A DNA stretch of 64,000 nucleotides from Flavobacterium keumense (GCF_029866485.1 NZ_CP092332.1:1178001-1242000), one strand, 5' to 3'. Shown: positions 45,915-55,830, numbered from the stretch's first letter. The notes: generated from the letters alone by a model not told the origin. Made by a program: numbers and translations.

Positions 45915-45922
45915 TATTTTTG
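45915..45922 (+). promoter_or_regulatory. -7 box 4 nt before SDR start
   Basis: TATTTTTG, then CCAA, then the ATG of the SDR gene. The expected transcription start falls at or beside the start codon, so the message may be leaderless. No TTG lies 19 nt upstream. Confidence 0.5.
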
Positions 45923-45926
45923 CCAA

Positions 45927-46604
45927 ATGAAGAACATTATAATTACAGGAACAAGTAGGGGTATAGGTTTAGAATTGGCATTGCAATTTGCTACAAAAGG
46001 GCATCGTGTGTTAGCTATTTCAAGAACAATTCCACAAGCACTTTTAGGTAATGAAAACATCAGTTGTTTGTCTGTCGATTTAGCGGTAGAATCTGATTTA
46101 CAAAAGGTAGCTGATTATTTGTCAGCTACATGGAAACAGGTTGATGCGATAGTTCATAATGCAGGAAGTTTGTTGTTGAAACCTTTTTTTGAAACTTCGC
46201 AAGCTGACTTTGAAAGCATTTATAAAGTAAATGTTTTTGGTGTAGCTAATTTGACTCGTGTAGCGTTACCGTATTTACAAAAAGGAAGTCATGTAGTTAC
46301 TATTAGTTCGATGGGAGGCATTCAAGGGAGTTTAAAATTCGCAGGTTTGTCAGCCTATAGTTCTAGTAAAGGAGCTGTGATAACCTTGTCTGAATTGTTA
46401 GCCGAAGAGTACAAAGAACAAGGAATTACGTTTAATGTGTTAGCACTTGGCGCTGTTCAAACCGAAATGCTAGCCGAAGCTTTTCCAGGATACCAAGCGC
46501 CAATTTCAGCGGCTGATATGGCCCAATATATTGTAGATTTTACCCTTACAGGAAATCGATATTATAACGGAAAAGTGCTGCAAGTATCTTCTTCAAATCC
46601 TTAA
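45927..46604 (+). CDS. Short-chain dehydrogenase/reductase (SDR)
   Basis: A 225-aa classical SDR. The nucleotide-binding motif is IITGTSRGIGLELALQFA (TGxxxGxG), followed by the HNAG block (IVHNAGSLL), the catalytic Ser in ISSMGG and the Tyr-x3-Lys in SAYSSSKGAV. The C-terminal region is short. The substrate is unknown. Its ATG is preceded by a -7 box only 4 nt away. The SprT-like gene starts 12 bp after its stop, so the two are probably co-transcribed. Confidence 0.9.
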   Translation: MKNIIITGTSRGIGLELALQFATKGHRVLAISRTIPQALLGNENISCLSVDLAVESDLQKVADYLSATWKQVDAIVHNAGSLLLKPFFETSQADFESIYKVNVFGVANLTRVALPYLQKGSHVVTISSMGGIQGSLKFAGLSAYSSSKGAVITLSELLAEEYKEQGITFNVLALGAVQTEMLAEAFPGYQAPISAADMAQYIVDFTLTGNRYYNGKVLQVSSSNP

Positions 46605-46616
46605 ATTCGTTTAGTT

Positions 46617-47219
46617 TTGAGCGAAACCTTAGCCAGATATTTGCCAGAACATGCTGTAAAGCCTGTTTTTGAATTGATTGTAACGCATCAAGTGCATCTC
46701 AAAATTGTAAATGAGAGGCAAACTCGTCATGGCGATTATAGAAGAGGGATGAGTGGGAAGCATGAAATTACGGTGAATGCAAGTCTCAATCAATATAAAT
46801 TTTTGATTACGTTGATTCACGAAATTTCACATCTCGTTGCCTTTGAAAAATTCGGGCGTTCCATTAAACCACATGGTAATGAATGGAAATATACGTTTCA
46901 ACGTTTGATGTTGCCGTTTATTCGACCAGAAATTTTCCCACATCATTTATTGCCATTATTGGCAAGGCATTTCAGAAATCCGTCAGCGAGTAGTGATACG
47001 GATACTACTTTGTCATTGGCACTCAAACAATTTGACCAACAAAATGATAAAAATTATGTGTTCGAAATTCCGTACGGGAGTGTTTTTCGAATTTCAAATG
47101 GGAAAATTTTTAAAAAAATGGCGGTGAGAACCAAGCGATTCGAATGTTTGGAAATCAGCACAGGTAAAACGTATTTGTTCAATCCAAATGCTGAAGTGGA
47201 ACTTTTGAAAACGAATTAA
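46617..47219 (+). CDS. SprT-like zinc metalloprotease-fold protein
   Basis: A 200-aa protein starting at a TTG (TTG AGC GAA ACC). It belongs to the SprT-like family: the zinc-binding motif H-E-x2-H is in LIHEISHLVAFEKFG (about residue 70), and the third ligand His lies in PHGNEWKYTFQRLM. The C-terminal part (YVFEIPYGSVFRISNGKIF) resembles the SprT zinc-ribbon region but has no Cys pairs. SprT/SPRTN-like proteins are thought to act on proteins or nucleic-acid-bound proteins; the bacterial role is unclear. It converges, with almost no gap, on the Mla-type ABC genes. Confidence 0.82.
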   Translation: MSETLARYLPEHAVKPVFELIVTHQVHLKIVNERQTRHGDYRRGMSGKHEITVNASLNQYKFLITLIHEISHLVAFEKFGRSIKPHGNEWKYTFQRLMLPFIRPEIFPHHLLPLLARHFRNPSASSDTDTTLSLALKQFDQQNDKNYVFEIPYGSVFRISNGKIFKKMAVRTKRFECLEISTGKTYLFNPNAEVELLKTN

Positions 47220-47980
47220 TGTCCGTTTAAAACAGCTTCTCTTACTTTTTTAAATAGATTAGAAGAATACACAAAATCAACTACAGCTTTATTGTCGGTT
47301 CTAAAAATTTCTTCTTTACTTCCTTCCCAAGCTTTTAGCCCGTTTTTTAGGAACACAATTTTCTCTCCAATTTCCATCACAGAGTTCATATCATGGGTGT
47401 TAATTACCGTAGTAATGTTGTACTCTTTTGTGATTTCTTGAATTAAATTATCAATTACAGTAGCTGTTTTTGGGTCTAAACCAGAGTTAGGTTCGTCACA
47501 AAACAAGTATTTTGGATTGTTAACAATGGCTCGTGCAATAGCTACGCGTTTTTGCATTCCTCCAGAAATTTCTGAAGGTTTTTTATGATGTGCCTCAATA
47601 AGGTTGACACGTTCAATAACAAAATCAACACGCTCTTTGATCTCTTTAGGAGTCTTATTGGTAAACATTTTTAGCGGAAAACCAATATTTTCTTCTACGG
47701 TCAAACTATCAAATAAAGCACTCCCTTGAAAAACCATCCCTATTTCGGTACGTATATCGCGTTTTTCATCTTTGTCCATTTTTCCATAGATACGTCCATC
47801 AAAGGAAATAGTTCCTTTGTCTATTTCATGAATCCCTAATAGTGATTTGATGAAAACGGTTTTACCAGAACCACTTTGACCAATTACCAAACTAGTTTGT
47901 CCTGCTTCAAAAGTAGTGCTAATGCCTTTTAGTACTTTTTGCGCTCCAAATCGTTTCTCAACATTTTTAACTTCAATCAT
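47216..47980 (-). CDS. MlaF-type ABC transporter ATP-binding protein
   Basis: A 254-aa ATPase of the Mla/Ttg2 phospholipid transport family. Walker A is LVIGQSGSGKTVFIKSLLG, the signature is EISGGMQKRVAIARAIV, Walker B is YLFCDEPNSGLDPKTA, and the H-loop is INTHDMNSV. The EISGGMQKR form and the PNSGLDP form are typical of MlaF. I took the ATG at 47980 (MIEVKNVEKRFG), which overlaps the permease stop codon by one base (TAATG) and indicates translational coupling; a longer frame upstream overlaps the permease gene. Its 3' end overlaps the stop of the convergent SprT-like gene by 4 bp. The MCE-domain (MlaD) partner is not in this window. Confidence 0.92.
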   Translation of the reverse strand: MIEVKNVEKRFGAQKVLKGISTTFEAGQTSLVIGQSGSGKTVFIKSLLGIHEIDKGTISFDGRIYGKMDKDEKRDIRTEIGMVFQGSALFDSLTVEENIGFPLKMFTNKTPKEIKERVDFVIERVNLIEAHHKKPSEISGGMQKRVAIARAIVNNPKYLFCDEPNSGLDPKTATVIDNLIQEITKEYNITTVINTHDMNSVMEIGEKIVFLKNGLKAWEGSKEEIFRTDNKAVVDFVYSSNLFKKVREAVLNGH

Positions 47981-48726
47981 TAGCTTAACAATATTTGAGT
48001 GAGTATATAGTTCATCAGGATAATTACTACTGAGGTCCAAACAAAGGAAACGGTACTTGCTTTTCCAACTTCTAATGCACCACCTTTCATGTAGTAACCA
48101 TGAAAAGAAGGAATTGTAGCCAATATGAAAGCAAAAACTAATGTTTTGATGAAAGCATAGGTGATGTGGAATGGAATGAACTCTACTTGTATTCCGTTTA
48201 CGAATTCGGTCTCGGTTGTAAAACCTCCGTAAACGCCTGCTAAATAACCTCCGAAAATGCCTAAAAACATGGCGATTCCAATAACAAAAGGATATAAGAG
48301 GAGTGCAACTATTTTCGGAAATACCAAATAATTTAAGGAGTTGACTCCCATTACTTCTAAAGCATCAATTTGTTCTGTTACCCGCATTGTTCCAATGCTT
48401 GAAGTAATAAAAGACCCCATTTTACCCGCCATAATTATAGAAATAAACGTAGGTGCAAACTCTAAAATTACAGATTGTCTTGTGGCAAATCCAATTAAAT
48501 ATCTTGGGATTAAAGGATTGGTTAAATTCAAAGCGGTTTGAATAGCTACAACACCTCCAACGAAAAATGAAATGAAGCATACAATGCCTAAGGAATCAAT
48601 AATTAGGTCATCAACTTCTTTTAGTATTAATTGTTTCATCACACTCCATTTTACAGGTCTGTTGAACATATCTTTTAACATCAAAAAATAGCGGCCTATT
48701 TGTGATAAATATCTAAGGAGCATCAT
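47980..48726 (-). CDS. MlaE-type ABC transporter permease
   Basis: A 248-aa inner-membrane permease of the MlaE family, with about five TM helices. Family blocks are GGVVAIQTALNL, RQSVILEFAPTFISIIMAGK, GTMRVTEQIDALEVMGVNSL, YLVFPKIVALLLYPFVI, and the C-terminal YYMKGGALEVGKASTVSFVWTS. With the MlaF-type ATPase it would move phospholipids between the membranes. It starts at one of two adjacent ATGs (48726 or 48723) and overlaps the ATPase start by one base. Confidence 0.93.
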   Translation of the reverse strand: MMLLRYLSQIGRYFLMLKDMFNRPVKWSVMKQLILKEVDDLIIDSLGIVCFISFFVGGVVAIQTALNLTNPLIPRYLIGFATRQSVILEFAPTFISIIMAGKMGSFITSSIGTMRVTEQIDALEVMGVNSLNYLVFPKIVALLLYPFVIGIAMFLGIFGGYLAGVYGGFTTETEFVNGIQVEFIPFHITYAFIKTLVFAFILATIPSFHGYYMKGGALEVGKASTVSFVWTSVVIILMNYILTQILLS

Positions 48727-48802
48727 AATTTAAAAATATGGGCTAAATTACAAAAAAAATGTAGTGCCTTGAAGGGTTTGATATTCGACTTTTAGCAATT
48801 GA

Positions 48803-49654
48803 TTAATGAAATAGTTTGTTTTTCATTTTCATCCAACGGTAATTTCTAACAAATAAAGCTTGCTCTGGAGTAACAAGCATTGTCTTTTGTTCTTTTTTAG
48901 CTTTTAAAAATCCCATAATGTAATCTAGAAACAGAAATGGTTTCCCTTTGCGAAAAGCTAATTTTAAAGAAGCGACAGCGGTAATGAAAAAGCCATAGCC
49001 TAGTGTGTAAAATGCTTCACCTTGTTTGTACCTCGCGGCTTTGGTATAACTAGCTCCAGTTGGTTTGAGATGTTTTACATGTAAACTTTCGTCTGTAACA
49101 ACTTTCCAATTATAGAATTTACATAACAACTCGTCTACCGTATCCCAGCCCATTTGCGCTCTCAGACCGCCAATTTGTTTGAAAGTTGCTGCGCGATACG
49201 CTTTCAAAGCTCCGCGAATGTGGTCTTTATCAGTTAAATTTTCTAAAACCCAATCTCCATTTTTTTCAATATAACAAAATCCGCCTACCATTCCAATTTG
49301 ATCGTCAGATTTAAAATGGTTGATAATGGTCTCAAAATAATTTGGAGGAAAAATTAAATCAGCATCAATTTTAACGATGATGTCGTAATTATCGTCAATA
49401 TGTTTTTGCCCTTCTTGAAAAGCCTGAATTACTTTGCTTCCTGGCATATGAACTGCATTTGACGTTTTGTTTACCAATGAGATCCAAGGGTGCTTTTCAG
49501 CAAATGCCAAAACAATTTCAGGAGTTTTGTCGGTAGAACTGTCATTGACTACAACAACTTTTGTTGGAAGTGCAGTTTGTTCTACTAATGATTGTAAGGT
49601 AAGAGTGATAAATTCTTCTTCGTTATAAGAAGGGATTATGATATAAAACCTCAT
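48803..49654 (-). CDS. Glycosyltransferase family 2
   Basis: A 283-aa GT2 (GT-A fold) enzyme. The opening FYIIIPSYNEEEFITLTLQS and VVVNDSSTDKTPEIV is the nucleotide-binding part, KIDADLIFPPNYF carries the DxD motif, and MGWDTVDELLCKF holds the probable catalytic Asp/Glu (ED-like). There is no clear TM helix apart from a hydrophobic stretch near 220-240. The acceptor is unknown. It starts 4 bp after the methyltransferase gene, so the two form an operon, perhaps for modification of a surface polysaccharide or glycolipid. Confidence 0.88.
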   Translation of the reverse strand: MRFYIIIPSYNEEEFITLTLQSLVEQTALPTKVVVVNDSSTDKTPEIVLAFAEKHPWISLVNKTSNAVHMPGSKVIQAFQEGQKHIDDNYDIIVKIDADLIFPPNYFETIINHFKSDDQIGMVGGFCYIEKNGDWVLENLTDKDHIRGALKAYRAATFKQIGGLRAQMGWDTVDELLCKFYNWKVVTDESLHVKHLKPTGASYTKAARYKQGEAFYTLGYGFFITAVASLKLAFRKGKPFLFLDYIMGFLKAKKEQKTMLVTPEQALFVRNYRWMKMKNKLFH

Positions 49655-49658
49655 TTGA

Positions 49659-50189
49659 CTAATTATTTTTCACTCTCTCTGCATATACGATATAGTATCG
49701 AGGTGTAAAGAGACGTAATAAGGGTCTGAATCCAATTTTTTTTACAGGGTGAGTAAATTTTTCGCGCGCGATGATTTTCCAGCCTGTTTTTTCTAATAAC
49801 CAATCCAATTGCCAGTCTTCAAATTCGTGGTAATGCCTGTCCCATAGGTCTGTTTTGCTACGATATGCAGAAGAAAACCACAAACGAAGTGGAATTGAAA
49901 TCAATAATTTATCTGATTTTACGTTTTGTAAAACGGTGTATGGATTCAATAAATGTTCGAAAATTTCAAACGCGGTAAAAACAGAATAGTCTTCGTTTTG
50001 TAGTGCGTCTTGGTTGTTGTCTAAATCTTCTCCAGTAGTGTTTTTCACGGTATATCCATTTTCAATCATAATTTTTGAAAAAGGATTGGGAACACCTAAA
50101 TCAAAAATAGTTTCTGAAGTAGCAATGTGTTTTTGTAAAAACTCTAAAGTGTGTTTGAATCTTTTATTTGGAAACGTTTTTTCGTACAT
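49659..50189 (-). CDS. SAM-dependent methyltransferase-like protein
   Basis: A 176-aa small class-I methyltransferase. SAM motif I is reduced to IFDLGVPNPFSKIM rather than the usual DxGxGxG; DLGVPNPFS still begins with the acidic residue and Gly. Motif II/III are visible in TGEDLDNNQDAL and SVFTAFEIFEHLLNP. The C-terminal half has the YRSKTDLWDRHYHEFEDWQL segment known in methyltransferases of polysaccharide loci. Target unknown. It lies in an operon with the downstream GT2 gene. A TATCTTTG on the minus strand (50246-50239) could be its -7 box. Confidence 0.72.
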   Translation of the reverse strand: MYEKTFPNKRFKHTLEFLQKHIATSETIFDLGVPNPFSKIMIENGYTVKNTTGEDLDNNQDALQNEDYSVFTAFEIFEHLLNPYTVLQNVKSDKLLISIPLRLWFSSAYRSKTDLWDRHYHEFEDWQLDWLLEKTGWKIIAREKFTHPVKKIGFRPLLRLFTPRYYIVYAERVKNN

Positions 50190-50293
50190 ATTTTTGGTAA
50201 GGAACGGTTTAAAATTGAGCCCGATTTTGTTAAAGCAACAAAGATAAATAAAGTTTTGAAATTTAAACTTTTAGAGAGAATGATAAAAATAAG

Positions 50294-50327
50294 AAATTCG
50301 CAGCTTATGGCATAAACTGCGAAATTT
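50294..50327 (-). terminator. Terminator upstream of the methyltransferase operon (serves FabH-like gene)
   Basis: AAATTCGCAG (50294-50303) and CTGCGAAATTT (50317-50327), one bulge, with a T-rich tail on the minus strand. It lies 20 bp after the FabH-like stop. Confidence 0.7.
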
Positions 50328-50346
50328 TATATAATGATAATTGTAA

Positions 50347-51405
50347 TTAATATCGGTACACAAATGCATTGATATTCATTCCTGCCCCAACCGAAGCAAA
50401 AATTAAAATATCTCCTTTGTTTATTTCTTGATTTTCAATTTTTCCTTGTAGAACTTGATCAAAAAGTGTAGGAACAGTGGCTACACTACTATTTCCTAAA
50501 TCGTGAATACTCATCGGCATCACGTCTTTTGGCGGCGTTTTCCCGTATAGTTTGTAGAAGCGATGCACAATAGCTTCGTCCATTTTCTCATTTGCTTGAT
50601 GAATCAATATTTTTTTTACATCATCAATGCCTAAACCACTTTTATCTAGACAATTTTTCATTGCTGATGGGACATTGCTTAAGGCAAATTCATAGATTTT
50701 TCGACCATACATTTTAATGTATTTAGTGTCGGGATCTAAATCAGGATTATAGGATTTTCCGAAGAATAAATAACCAGCTTCGTCATTGGCAAAAGTGGCA
50801 CTTTCGTAAGATAACATTCCGCTTTCGTCATCTGAGGCTTCTATGATTGAAGCACCTGCACCATCAGAATAAATCATGGAGTCCCTATCATGGTCGTCTA
50901 CTACTCGAGATAAAGTTTCTCCCCCAATAACCAAGCAACGTTTTGCCATTCCTGATTTAATAAACGCATTCGCTTGTAAAACGCCTTCTACCCAACCTGG
51001 ACAGCCAAAAAGTAAGTCGTAAGCAACACATTTTGGGTTTTGAATCTGTAATTTGTGTTTAACTCTTGTGGCTAAACTTGGCAACATATCCGATTGAATA
51101 GTGCCGTGTTTTACGTCGCCAAAGTTGTGTGCAAAAATAATATAATCGATAGTTTCAGGATCTATATTAGCATTTTTAATGGCACGTTTTGCGGCAAAAT
51201 AACCTAAATCTGATGAGGTGTATTGGTCGTTAGCATACCGTCTGTTTTCTATTCCGGTAATGCTTTTGAATTTGTTGACAACTACTTCATTTGGATACCC
51301 AAAAGGGCTTCCATCTTCGTTTAGAAAAACATGATTGGAAAAATCAGTATTGCTTATGCTTTTTTCAGGAATATAACTTCCAATTCCGCTTATTTTGATA
51401 TTCAT
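50347..51405 (-). CDS. Beta-ketoacyl-ACP synthase III (FabH-like)
   Basis: A 352-aa thiolase-fold enzyme. The catalytic Cys lies in YDLLFGCPGWVEGVLQAN, the His in KILIHQANEKMDEA and the Asn in DLGNSSVATVPTLFD, the Cys-His-Asn triad of FabH. It condenses acyl-CoA with malonyl-ACP to begin fatty acid (or related) chains. It is longer than E. coli FabH (317 aa), mainly through an N-terminal insert (NEDGSPFGYPNEVVVN) and a mid-region segment, so it could serve a specialised pathway instead of bulk fatty-acid synthesis. It is a single gene on the minus strand, with a terminator behind it. Confidence 0.88.
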   Translation of the reverse strand: MNIKISGIGSYIPEKSISNTDFSNHVFLNEDGSPFGYPNEVVVNKFKSITGIENRRYANDQYTSSDLGYFAAKRAIKNANIDPETIDYIIFAHNFGDVKHGTIQSDMLPSLATRVKHKLQIQNPKCVAYDLLFGCPGWVEGVLQANAFIKSGMAKRCLVIGGETLSRVVDDHDRDSMIYSDGAGASIIEASDDESGMLSYESATFANDEAGYLFFGKSYNPDLDPDTKYIKMYGRKIYEFALSNVPSAMKNCLDKSGLGIDDVKKILIHQANEKMDEAIVHRFYKLYGKTPPKDVMPMSIHDLGNSSVATVPTLFDQVLQGKIENQEINKGDILIFASVGAGMNINAFVYRY

Positions 51406-51526
51406 AAATAGTATATTACGTTACGAAAATATCATTTTTATTCGGAATTATTGTGTGAAAACTATTTTTTAGGGATTTATTATTATTTTTTTTAATAAAA
51501 ATATTTAAAAAATAACAATACAATAA

Positions 51527-51904
51527 TTATTTGTCTTGTTGTGCAATCTTTATTTGCATTATAGTAGATAAATTGTGCGCTTGGTTTTTCATTCGTTCGC
51601 AATTGAATCCTTCAAAGTTTTCGTCGATTGCTGCTTCAAAGTGAGCGAGCCAAATTTCAAATAACTCTTTTGATAAATACGATTTTGCATTGACATCCAA
51701 ATGAATTTGCGTTAAATTGTTTACATAACCGCCTGTCCCTAGAATGGCTTGAGACCAAAAAGTAACTAAAATTGGTAGATGCTCTTCTAGTTTTATTTTA
51801 ACTACATCGGTGAAGATGTAGCTGATTTTTTCGTCGGCTAATAATTTTTTGTAAAACTCATCAACAACAGTATAGATTTCTTCGGGTGTTTGAATGTCTT
51901 TCAT
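51527..51904 (-). CDS. Group III truncated haemoglobin
   Basis: A 125-aa globin of the truncated group III type. Features are the N-terminal TPEEIYTVVDEFYKKLLAD, the FTDVVKIKLEEHLPILVTFWS region with E-helix residues, the proximal-side His in LTQIHLDVNAKSYLS, and FEIWLAHFEAAIDENFEG. Group III globins bind haem and oxygen or NO, probably in NO or oxygen handling; the precise role is uncertain. It is flanked behind its start by an inverted repeat (51920-51999) and stands alone. Confidence 0.88.
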   Translation of the reverse strand: MKDIQTPEEIYTVVDEFYKKLLADEKISYIFTDVVKIKLEEHLPILVTFWSQAILGTGGYVNNLTQIHLDVNAKSYLSKELFEIWLAHFEAAIDENFEGFNCERMKNQAHNLSTIMQIKIAQQDK

Positions 51905-51919
51905 TTTTAAATAGTTTTA

Positions 51920-51999
51920 AGTTTCAGGTTTCAAGTTGGTATAAAAAAGTTTAGATTAATTTATTAAATCTTGAACTTTTAAACTTCAAACCTGAAACT
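51920..51999. repeat. Inverted repeat between gcvP and globin
   Basis: AGTTTCAGGTTTCAAGTT (51920-51937) and AACTTCAAACCTGAAACT (51982-51999) are complementary at 17 of 18 positions with a 44-nt spacer. It sits downstream of gcvP and upstream of the globin gene on the same strand and may act as a gcvP 3' hairpin. Confidence 0.65.
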
Positions 52000-52012
52000 C
52001 TTTAAACTAAAT

Positions 52013-54856
52013 TTACATATACGCTTCAATTGGCGCACACGAACATACTAAATTTCGATCTCCGTAAGCATCATCTACACGACGCACGCTTGGCCAGAAT
52101 TTATTTTCTGTTAAGTATTCCAATGGGAAAGCGGCTTGTTCTCTGGTGTATGGGAAATTCCAAACATCAGCAGTAAGCATCGCTTGTGTATGTGGTGCAT
52201 TGTGTAAAACTGTATTATGGTTTTCGGCAGTTGCTGCTGCAATTTCTTTTCTGATAGCAATCATCGCGTCGCAAAAACGATCTAACTCGGCTACATCTTC
52301 CGATTCAGTTGGTTCAATCATCAAAGTTCCTGCCACTGGGAAAGAAACCGTTGGTGCGTGAAAACCGTAATCCATCAAACGTTTAGCGATATCAGTTACT
52401 TCAATGCCTTGTTGTTTGAAAGCGCGACAATCCAAAATCATCTCGTGAGCCGCTCTTCCCATTTCTCCTGAATATAAAACAGGATAGTGGTCTTCCAAAC
52501 GCGCTTTCATATAATTGGCATTCAAAATCGCATATTTAGTAGCATTGGTCAAGCCTTCTGAACCTAACATAGAAATGTAGCCATACGAAATTAAACACAC
52601 TAAAGCCGAACCATAAGGAGCAGATGAAATAGCAGTAATAGCTTTTTCTCCACCTACTTTTAGAACAGGATTTGTTGGTAAAAATGGAACCAACTTTTCG
52701 TTCACACAAATTGGGCCAACACCAGGTCCACCACCACCATGAGGAATTGCAAATGTTTTGTGTAAATTTAAGTGACAAACGTCAGCGCCAATAGTAGCAG
52801 GATTAGTTAATCCTACTTGTGCATTCATATTTGCACCATCCATATAGACTAATCCACCATTTTCGTGGATTAGATTTGTGATTTCGATAATCGAACTTTC
52901 AAAAACACCATGTGTAGAAGGATAGGTTACCATTAAACAAGACAAACGGTCTTTGTACTCAATGGCTCTGGCGCGTAAATCTTCAACATCAATATTTCCT
53001 TCTGGAGTAGTTTTGGTTACGATAATTTCCATTCCTGCCATCGCTGCCGATGCTGGATTGGTTCCGTGTGCCGATGAAGGAATCAAACACACATTTCTGT
53101 GGTTATCTCCTCTTGACAAATGATAAGCTCTGATGGTCATTAAACCAGCATATTCGCCTTGCGCTCCCGAATTCGGTTGCAAAGTAGTTCCAGCAAACCC
53201 AGTAACTACATTCAATTGTTGCTCTAATTTTTTCAACATGATTTGGTACCCTTCTGCTTGTTCAACAGGAGCAAACGGGTGAATGCTGTTCCAGTTTGCC
53301 ATAGACAAAGGCAACATTTCGGCTGCAGCGTTCAATTTCATCGTACAAGAACCTAAAGAAATCATAGAATGGTTCAATGATAAATCTTTACGCTCTAATT
53401 TTTTGATATAACGCATCAATTGGCTTTCAGAATGATGGTTATTGAATACTTCGTGTTGTAAGAAAGTCGAGGTTCTTTCTAAGTTTTTGGGAACCATTGT
53501 TTCATTTGCAAATTGATCAATTTGCACCTTTGACTTTCCTAATGCTTCCGCAAAAATGGATACAATTTGGTTTAAATCTGCTAATGAAGTAGTTTCATTT
53601 AATGCAATCGAAATCGTTTCGCTGTCTACATAAAAGAAGTTTACTTCGTTTTTCTCAGCTATAGCTTTCACTTTCGCAGCATCTGCTTTTACCAAAAGTG
53701 TATCGAAGAAAGCAGTATTCGTTTGGTAAACGCCTAATTGATTTAGGGCTTCCGCCAAAGTTACTGCCGAAGCGTGTACTTTATTAGCAATGTATTGTAA
53801 TCCTTTTGGGCCGTGATAAACGGCGTACATTCCTGCCATAACAGCCAATAAAACTTGAGCTGTGCAAATATTTGAAGTGGCTTTTTCGCGTTTGATATGT
53901 TGCTCGCGAGTTCCTAAAGCCATTCGTAAAGCTCTGTTTCCATTTGCGTCAATGGTTACACCAATGATTCTTCCTGGCATGGAGCGTTTGTGTTCTTCTT
54001 TAGTAGCAAAGTAAGCTGCGTGAGGTCCTCCGTATCCCATTGGAATACCAAAACGTTGAGAAGTTCCTACCACTACATCAGCTCCCATTTCTCCTGGAGG
54101 AGTTAATTTAGCCAATGCTAAAAGATCGGCTGCTACCGCGACTTTTATTTCGTTAGCATGTGCATTAGCAATAAAACTAGCATAGTCATTGATTTGACCG
54201 AATTTACCTGGATATTGTAACATCGCACCAAAGAAATCAGACGAGAAATCAAATGTTTCGTGATTTCCAATCACTAATTCAATACCTTTTGGAGTGGCAC
54301 GCGTTTGTAAAACAGATAGGGTTTGTGGTAAAATTTCTTCTGAAACGAAGAACTTATTTACGTTATTTTTCTTTTGGTCACGAGAACGGACATCAAATAA
54401 CAAAGCGATGGCTTCGGCCGCAGCAGTACCTTCATCAAGTAATGAAGCATTGGCAATTTCCATTCCTGTTAATTCGATAATGGTAGTTTGGTAGTTTAAA
54501 ATAGCTTCTAAACGACCTTGAGCAATCTCTGCTTGGTAAGGAGTGTAGGCAGTGTACCAACCCGGATTTTCAAAAATATTTCTTTGAATTACGGCAGGAA
54601 TTGCTGCAGGGTGATACCCTAAACCGATATATGATTTAAATACTTTGTTTTTGCTTCCCAATTCTTGAATATGACTTAAGTACTCAAATTCGGTCATTGG
54701 AGCATCTAACTCTAGGTCTTTTTTTAGTCGAATGTCATTTGGAATAGTTTCAGCAATCAATTGGTCAAGTGAGTCAACTCCGATAGTTGTAAATAGGTGC
54801 TGAAGGTCACTTTCTCTTGGGCCTAAATGGCGTAAAGCAAATGCGTCTGTTCTCAT
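52013..54856 (-). CDS. gcvP: Glycine dehydrogenase (decarboxylating), P protein
   Basis: A 947-aa PLP enzyme of the glycine cleavage system that decarboxylates glycine and passes the aminomethyl group to lipoylated GcvH. It is full length, with both pseudo-repeat halves. The N-half has [37 protein letters not shown] and [20 protein letters not shown]. The C-half has [30 protein letters not shown] and the PLP-binding Lys700 in [18 protein letters not shown]. gcvT and gcvH are not adjacent. An inverted repeat follows the stop. Confidence 0.97.
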   Translation of the reverse strand: MRTDAFALRHLGPRESDLQHLFTTIGVDSLDQLIAETIPNDIRLKKDLELDAPMTEFEYLSHIQELGSKNKVFKSYIGLGYHPAAIPAVIQRNIFENPGWYTAYTPYQAEIAQGRLEAILNYQTTIIELTGMEIANASLLDEGTAAAEAIALLFDVRSRDQKKNNVNKFFVSEEILPQTLSVLQTRATPKGIELVIGNHETFDFSSDFFGAMLQYPGKFGQINDYASFIANAHANEIKVAVAADLLALAKLTPPGEMGADVVVGTSQRFGIPMGYGGPHAAYFATKEEHKRSMPGRIIGVTIDANGNRALRMALGTREQHIKREKATSNICTAQVLLAVMAGMYAVYHGPKGLQYIANKVHASAVTLAEALNQLGVYQTNTAFFDTLLVKADAAKVKAIAEKNEVNFFYVDSETISIALNETTSLADLNQIVSIFAEALGKSKVQIDQFANETMVPKNLERTSTFLQHEVFNNHHSESQLMRYIKKLERKDLSLNHSMISLGSCTMKLNAAAEMLPLSMANWNSIHPFAPVEQAEGYQIMLKKLEQQLNVVTGFAGTTLQPNSGAQGEYAGLMTIRAYHLSRGDNHRNVCLIPSSAHGTNPASAAMAGMEIIVTKTTPEGNIDVEDLRARAIEYKDRLSCLMVTYPSTHGVFESSIIEITNLIHENGGLVYMDGANMNAQVGLTNPATIGADVCHLNLHKTFAIPHGGGGPGVGPICVNEKLVPFLPTNPVLKVGGEKAITAISSAPYGSALVCLISYGYISMLGSEGLTNATKYAILNANYMKARLEDHYPVLYSGEMGRAAHEMILDCRAFKQQGIEVTDIAKRLMDYGFHAPTVSFPVAGTLMIEPTESEDVAELDRFCDAMIAIRKEIAAATAENHNTVLHNAPHTQAMLTADVWNFPYTREQAAFPLEYLTENKFWPSVRRVDDAYGDRNLVCSCAPIEAYM

Positions 54857-55019
54857 TTATATATAATAAAAGTAAATATAGTTGTGTTTTAATTCGGTGT
54901 TGGTCTCAGCCAAAGAATTCGTGTACAAAAGTAATTATTAAACTTGTATTTTTAAGTTCAACAAATGGTAATATTTTGAGAATTTGTTAACCAAAATCGA
55001 GTCTTATTAACAGATTTGT

Positions 55020-55027
55020 TAGTTTTG
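55020..55027 (+). promoter_or_regulatory. -7 box 4 nt before UbiA-like gene
   Basis: TAGTTTTG followed by TAAT and then the ATG at 55032. Same distance as at the SDR and TPR genes. No TTG at 19 nt upstream. Confidence 0.5.
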
Positions 55028-55031
55028 TAAT

Positions 55032-55778
55032 ATGCTTAGTCTTAGGAAAATTTTAAATTTCTACATTCAGTCCTCTATTCATGTTGGGATAGCTGTGTTC
55101 TGTTTGGTTCAGCTTAGTGTTCCTCAATGGAGCGGTTATTCTTTTTTGGTTTTGTTTGGAACAGTGGTAGGCTATAATTTTTTGAAATATTCCGAATGGG
55201 TTTTGTCTAATAAGCCTTTACGAATTCATCTTATTGGGATACTAAGTGTTACTTCAATTGCTGCGGCAGGGTTTGTGCTGCTTTTCTTTCAGCAAGATGT
55301 TGCAATACAGTTGGATTTGACAATCGCTTTAGGATTGGTTGTGTTGTATCCTTTTATTCGTAAACTGGGCTGGTTAAAACCTTTCTTTGTGAGTGGTGTA
55401 GTAAGCTATATTACAGTGGTTATTCCCTTAAAGTCTAGTTTAGATGTTGCTTGGTTTTTTGCACAACGGTTTCTATTGTTGTCTAGTGTAATGATTCCTT
55501 TCGAAATTTTGGATAGCACCACCGATGCTGTTTCCTTGAAAACCTTGCCCCATTTGTTTGGAATAGTAAGAACAAAACAAATAGGTTATGTGTTAGTAGG
55601 GTTGTTTTGTATTACCTCTTTTCATACACTATCCATGCTTTATCCCTACTTTATCTATGCTTTATCTTCGGTAATTGCTATTTATTTTTCTTCTCAAAAA
55701 AGGAGTTGGTATTATACTTCGTTTTGGGTTGAAAGTTTACCGATCCTGTGGTGGTTAATTTTGATGGTATTCCTATAA
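55032..55778 (+). CDS. UbiA-like integral membrane protein
   Basis: A 248-aa hydrophobic protein with about eight TM helices. The segment FEILDSTTDAVSLKTLPHLFG has the D-x3-D pattern followed by a lysine that resembles the second Asp motif of UbiA prenyltransferases, and YNFLKYSEWVL is where the first motif would be, but its Asp residues are not clear. This layout is common in unannotated flavobacterial membrane proteins. I call it UbiA-like, not a proven prenyltransferase. It is a single gene with a -7 box directly before the ATG and a bidirectional terminator behind. Confidence 0.6.
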   Translation: MLSLRKILNFYIQSSIHVGIAVFCLVQLSVPQWSGYSFLVLFGTVVGYNFLKYSEWVLSNKPLRIHLIGILSVTSIAAAGFVLLFFQQDVAIQLDLTIALGLVVLYPFIRKLGWLKPFFVSGVVSYITVVIPLKSSLDVAWFFAQRFLLLSSVMIPFEILDSTTDAVSLKTLPHLFGIVRTKQIGYVLVGLFCITSFHTLSMLYPYFIYALSSVIAIYFSSQKRSWYYTSFWVESLPILWWLILMVFL

Positions 55779-55781
55779 AAA

Positions 55782-55808
55782 AACCGAAGCGAGTAACTTC
55801 GGTTTTTA
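55782..55808. terminator. Bidirectional terminator
   Basis: AACCGAAG (55782-55789), loop CGAGTAA, CTTCGGTT (55797-55804), with A-run before and T-run after. It serves the UbiA-like gene and the convergent M3 peptidase. Confidence 0.88.
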
Positions 55809-55830
55809 TATGTCTAAAGTTTCTAATTGT

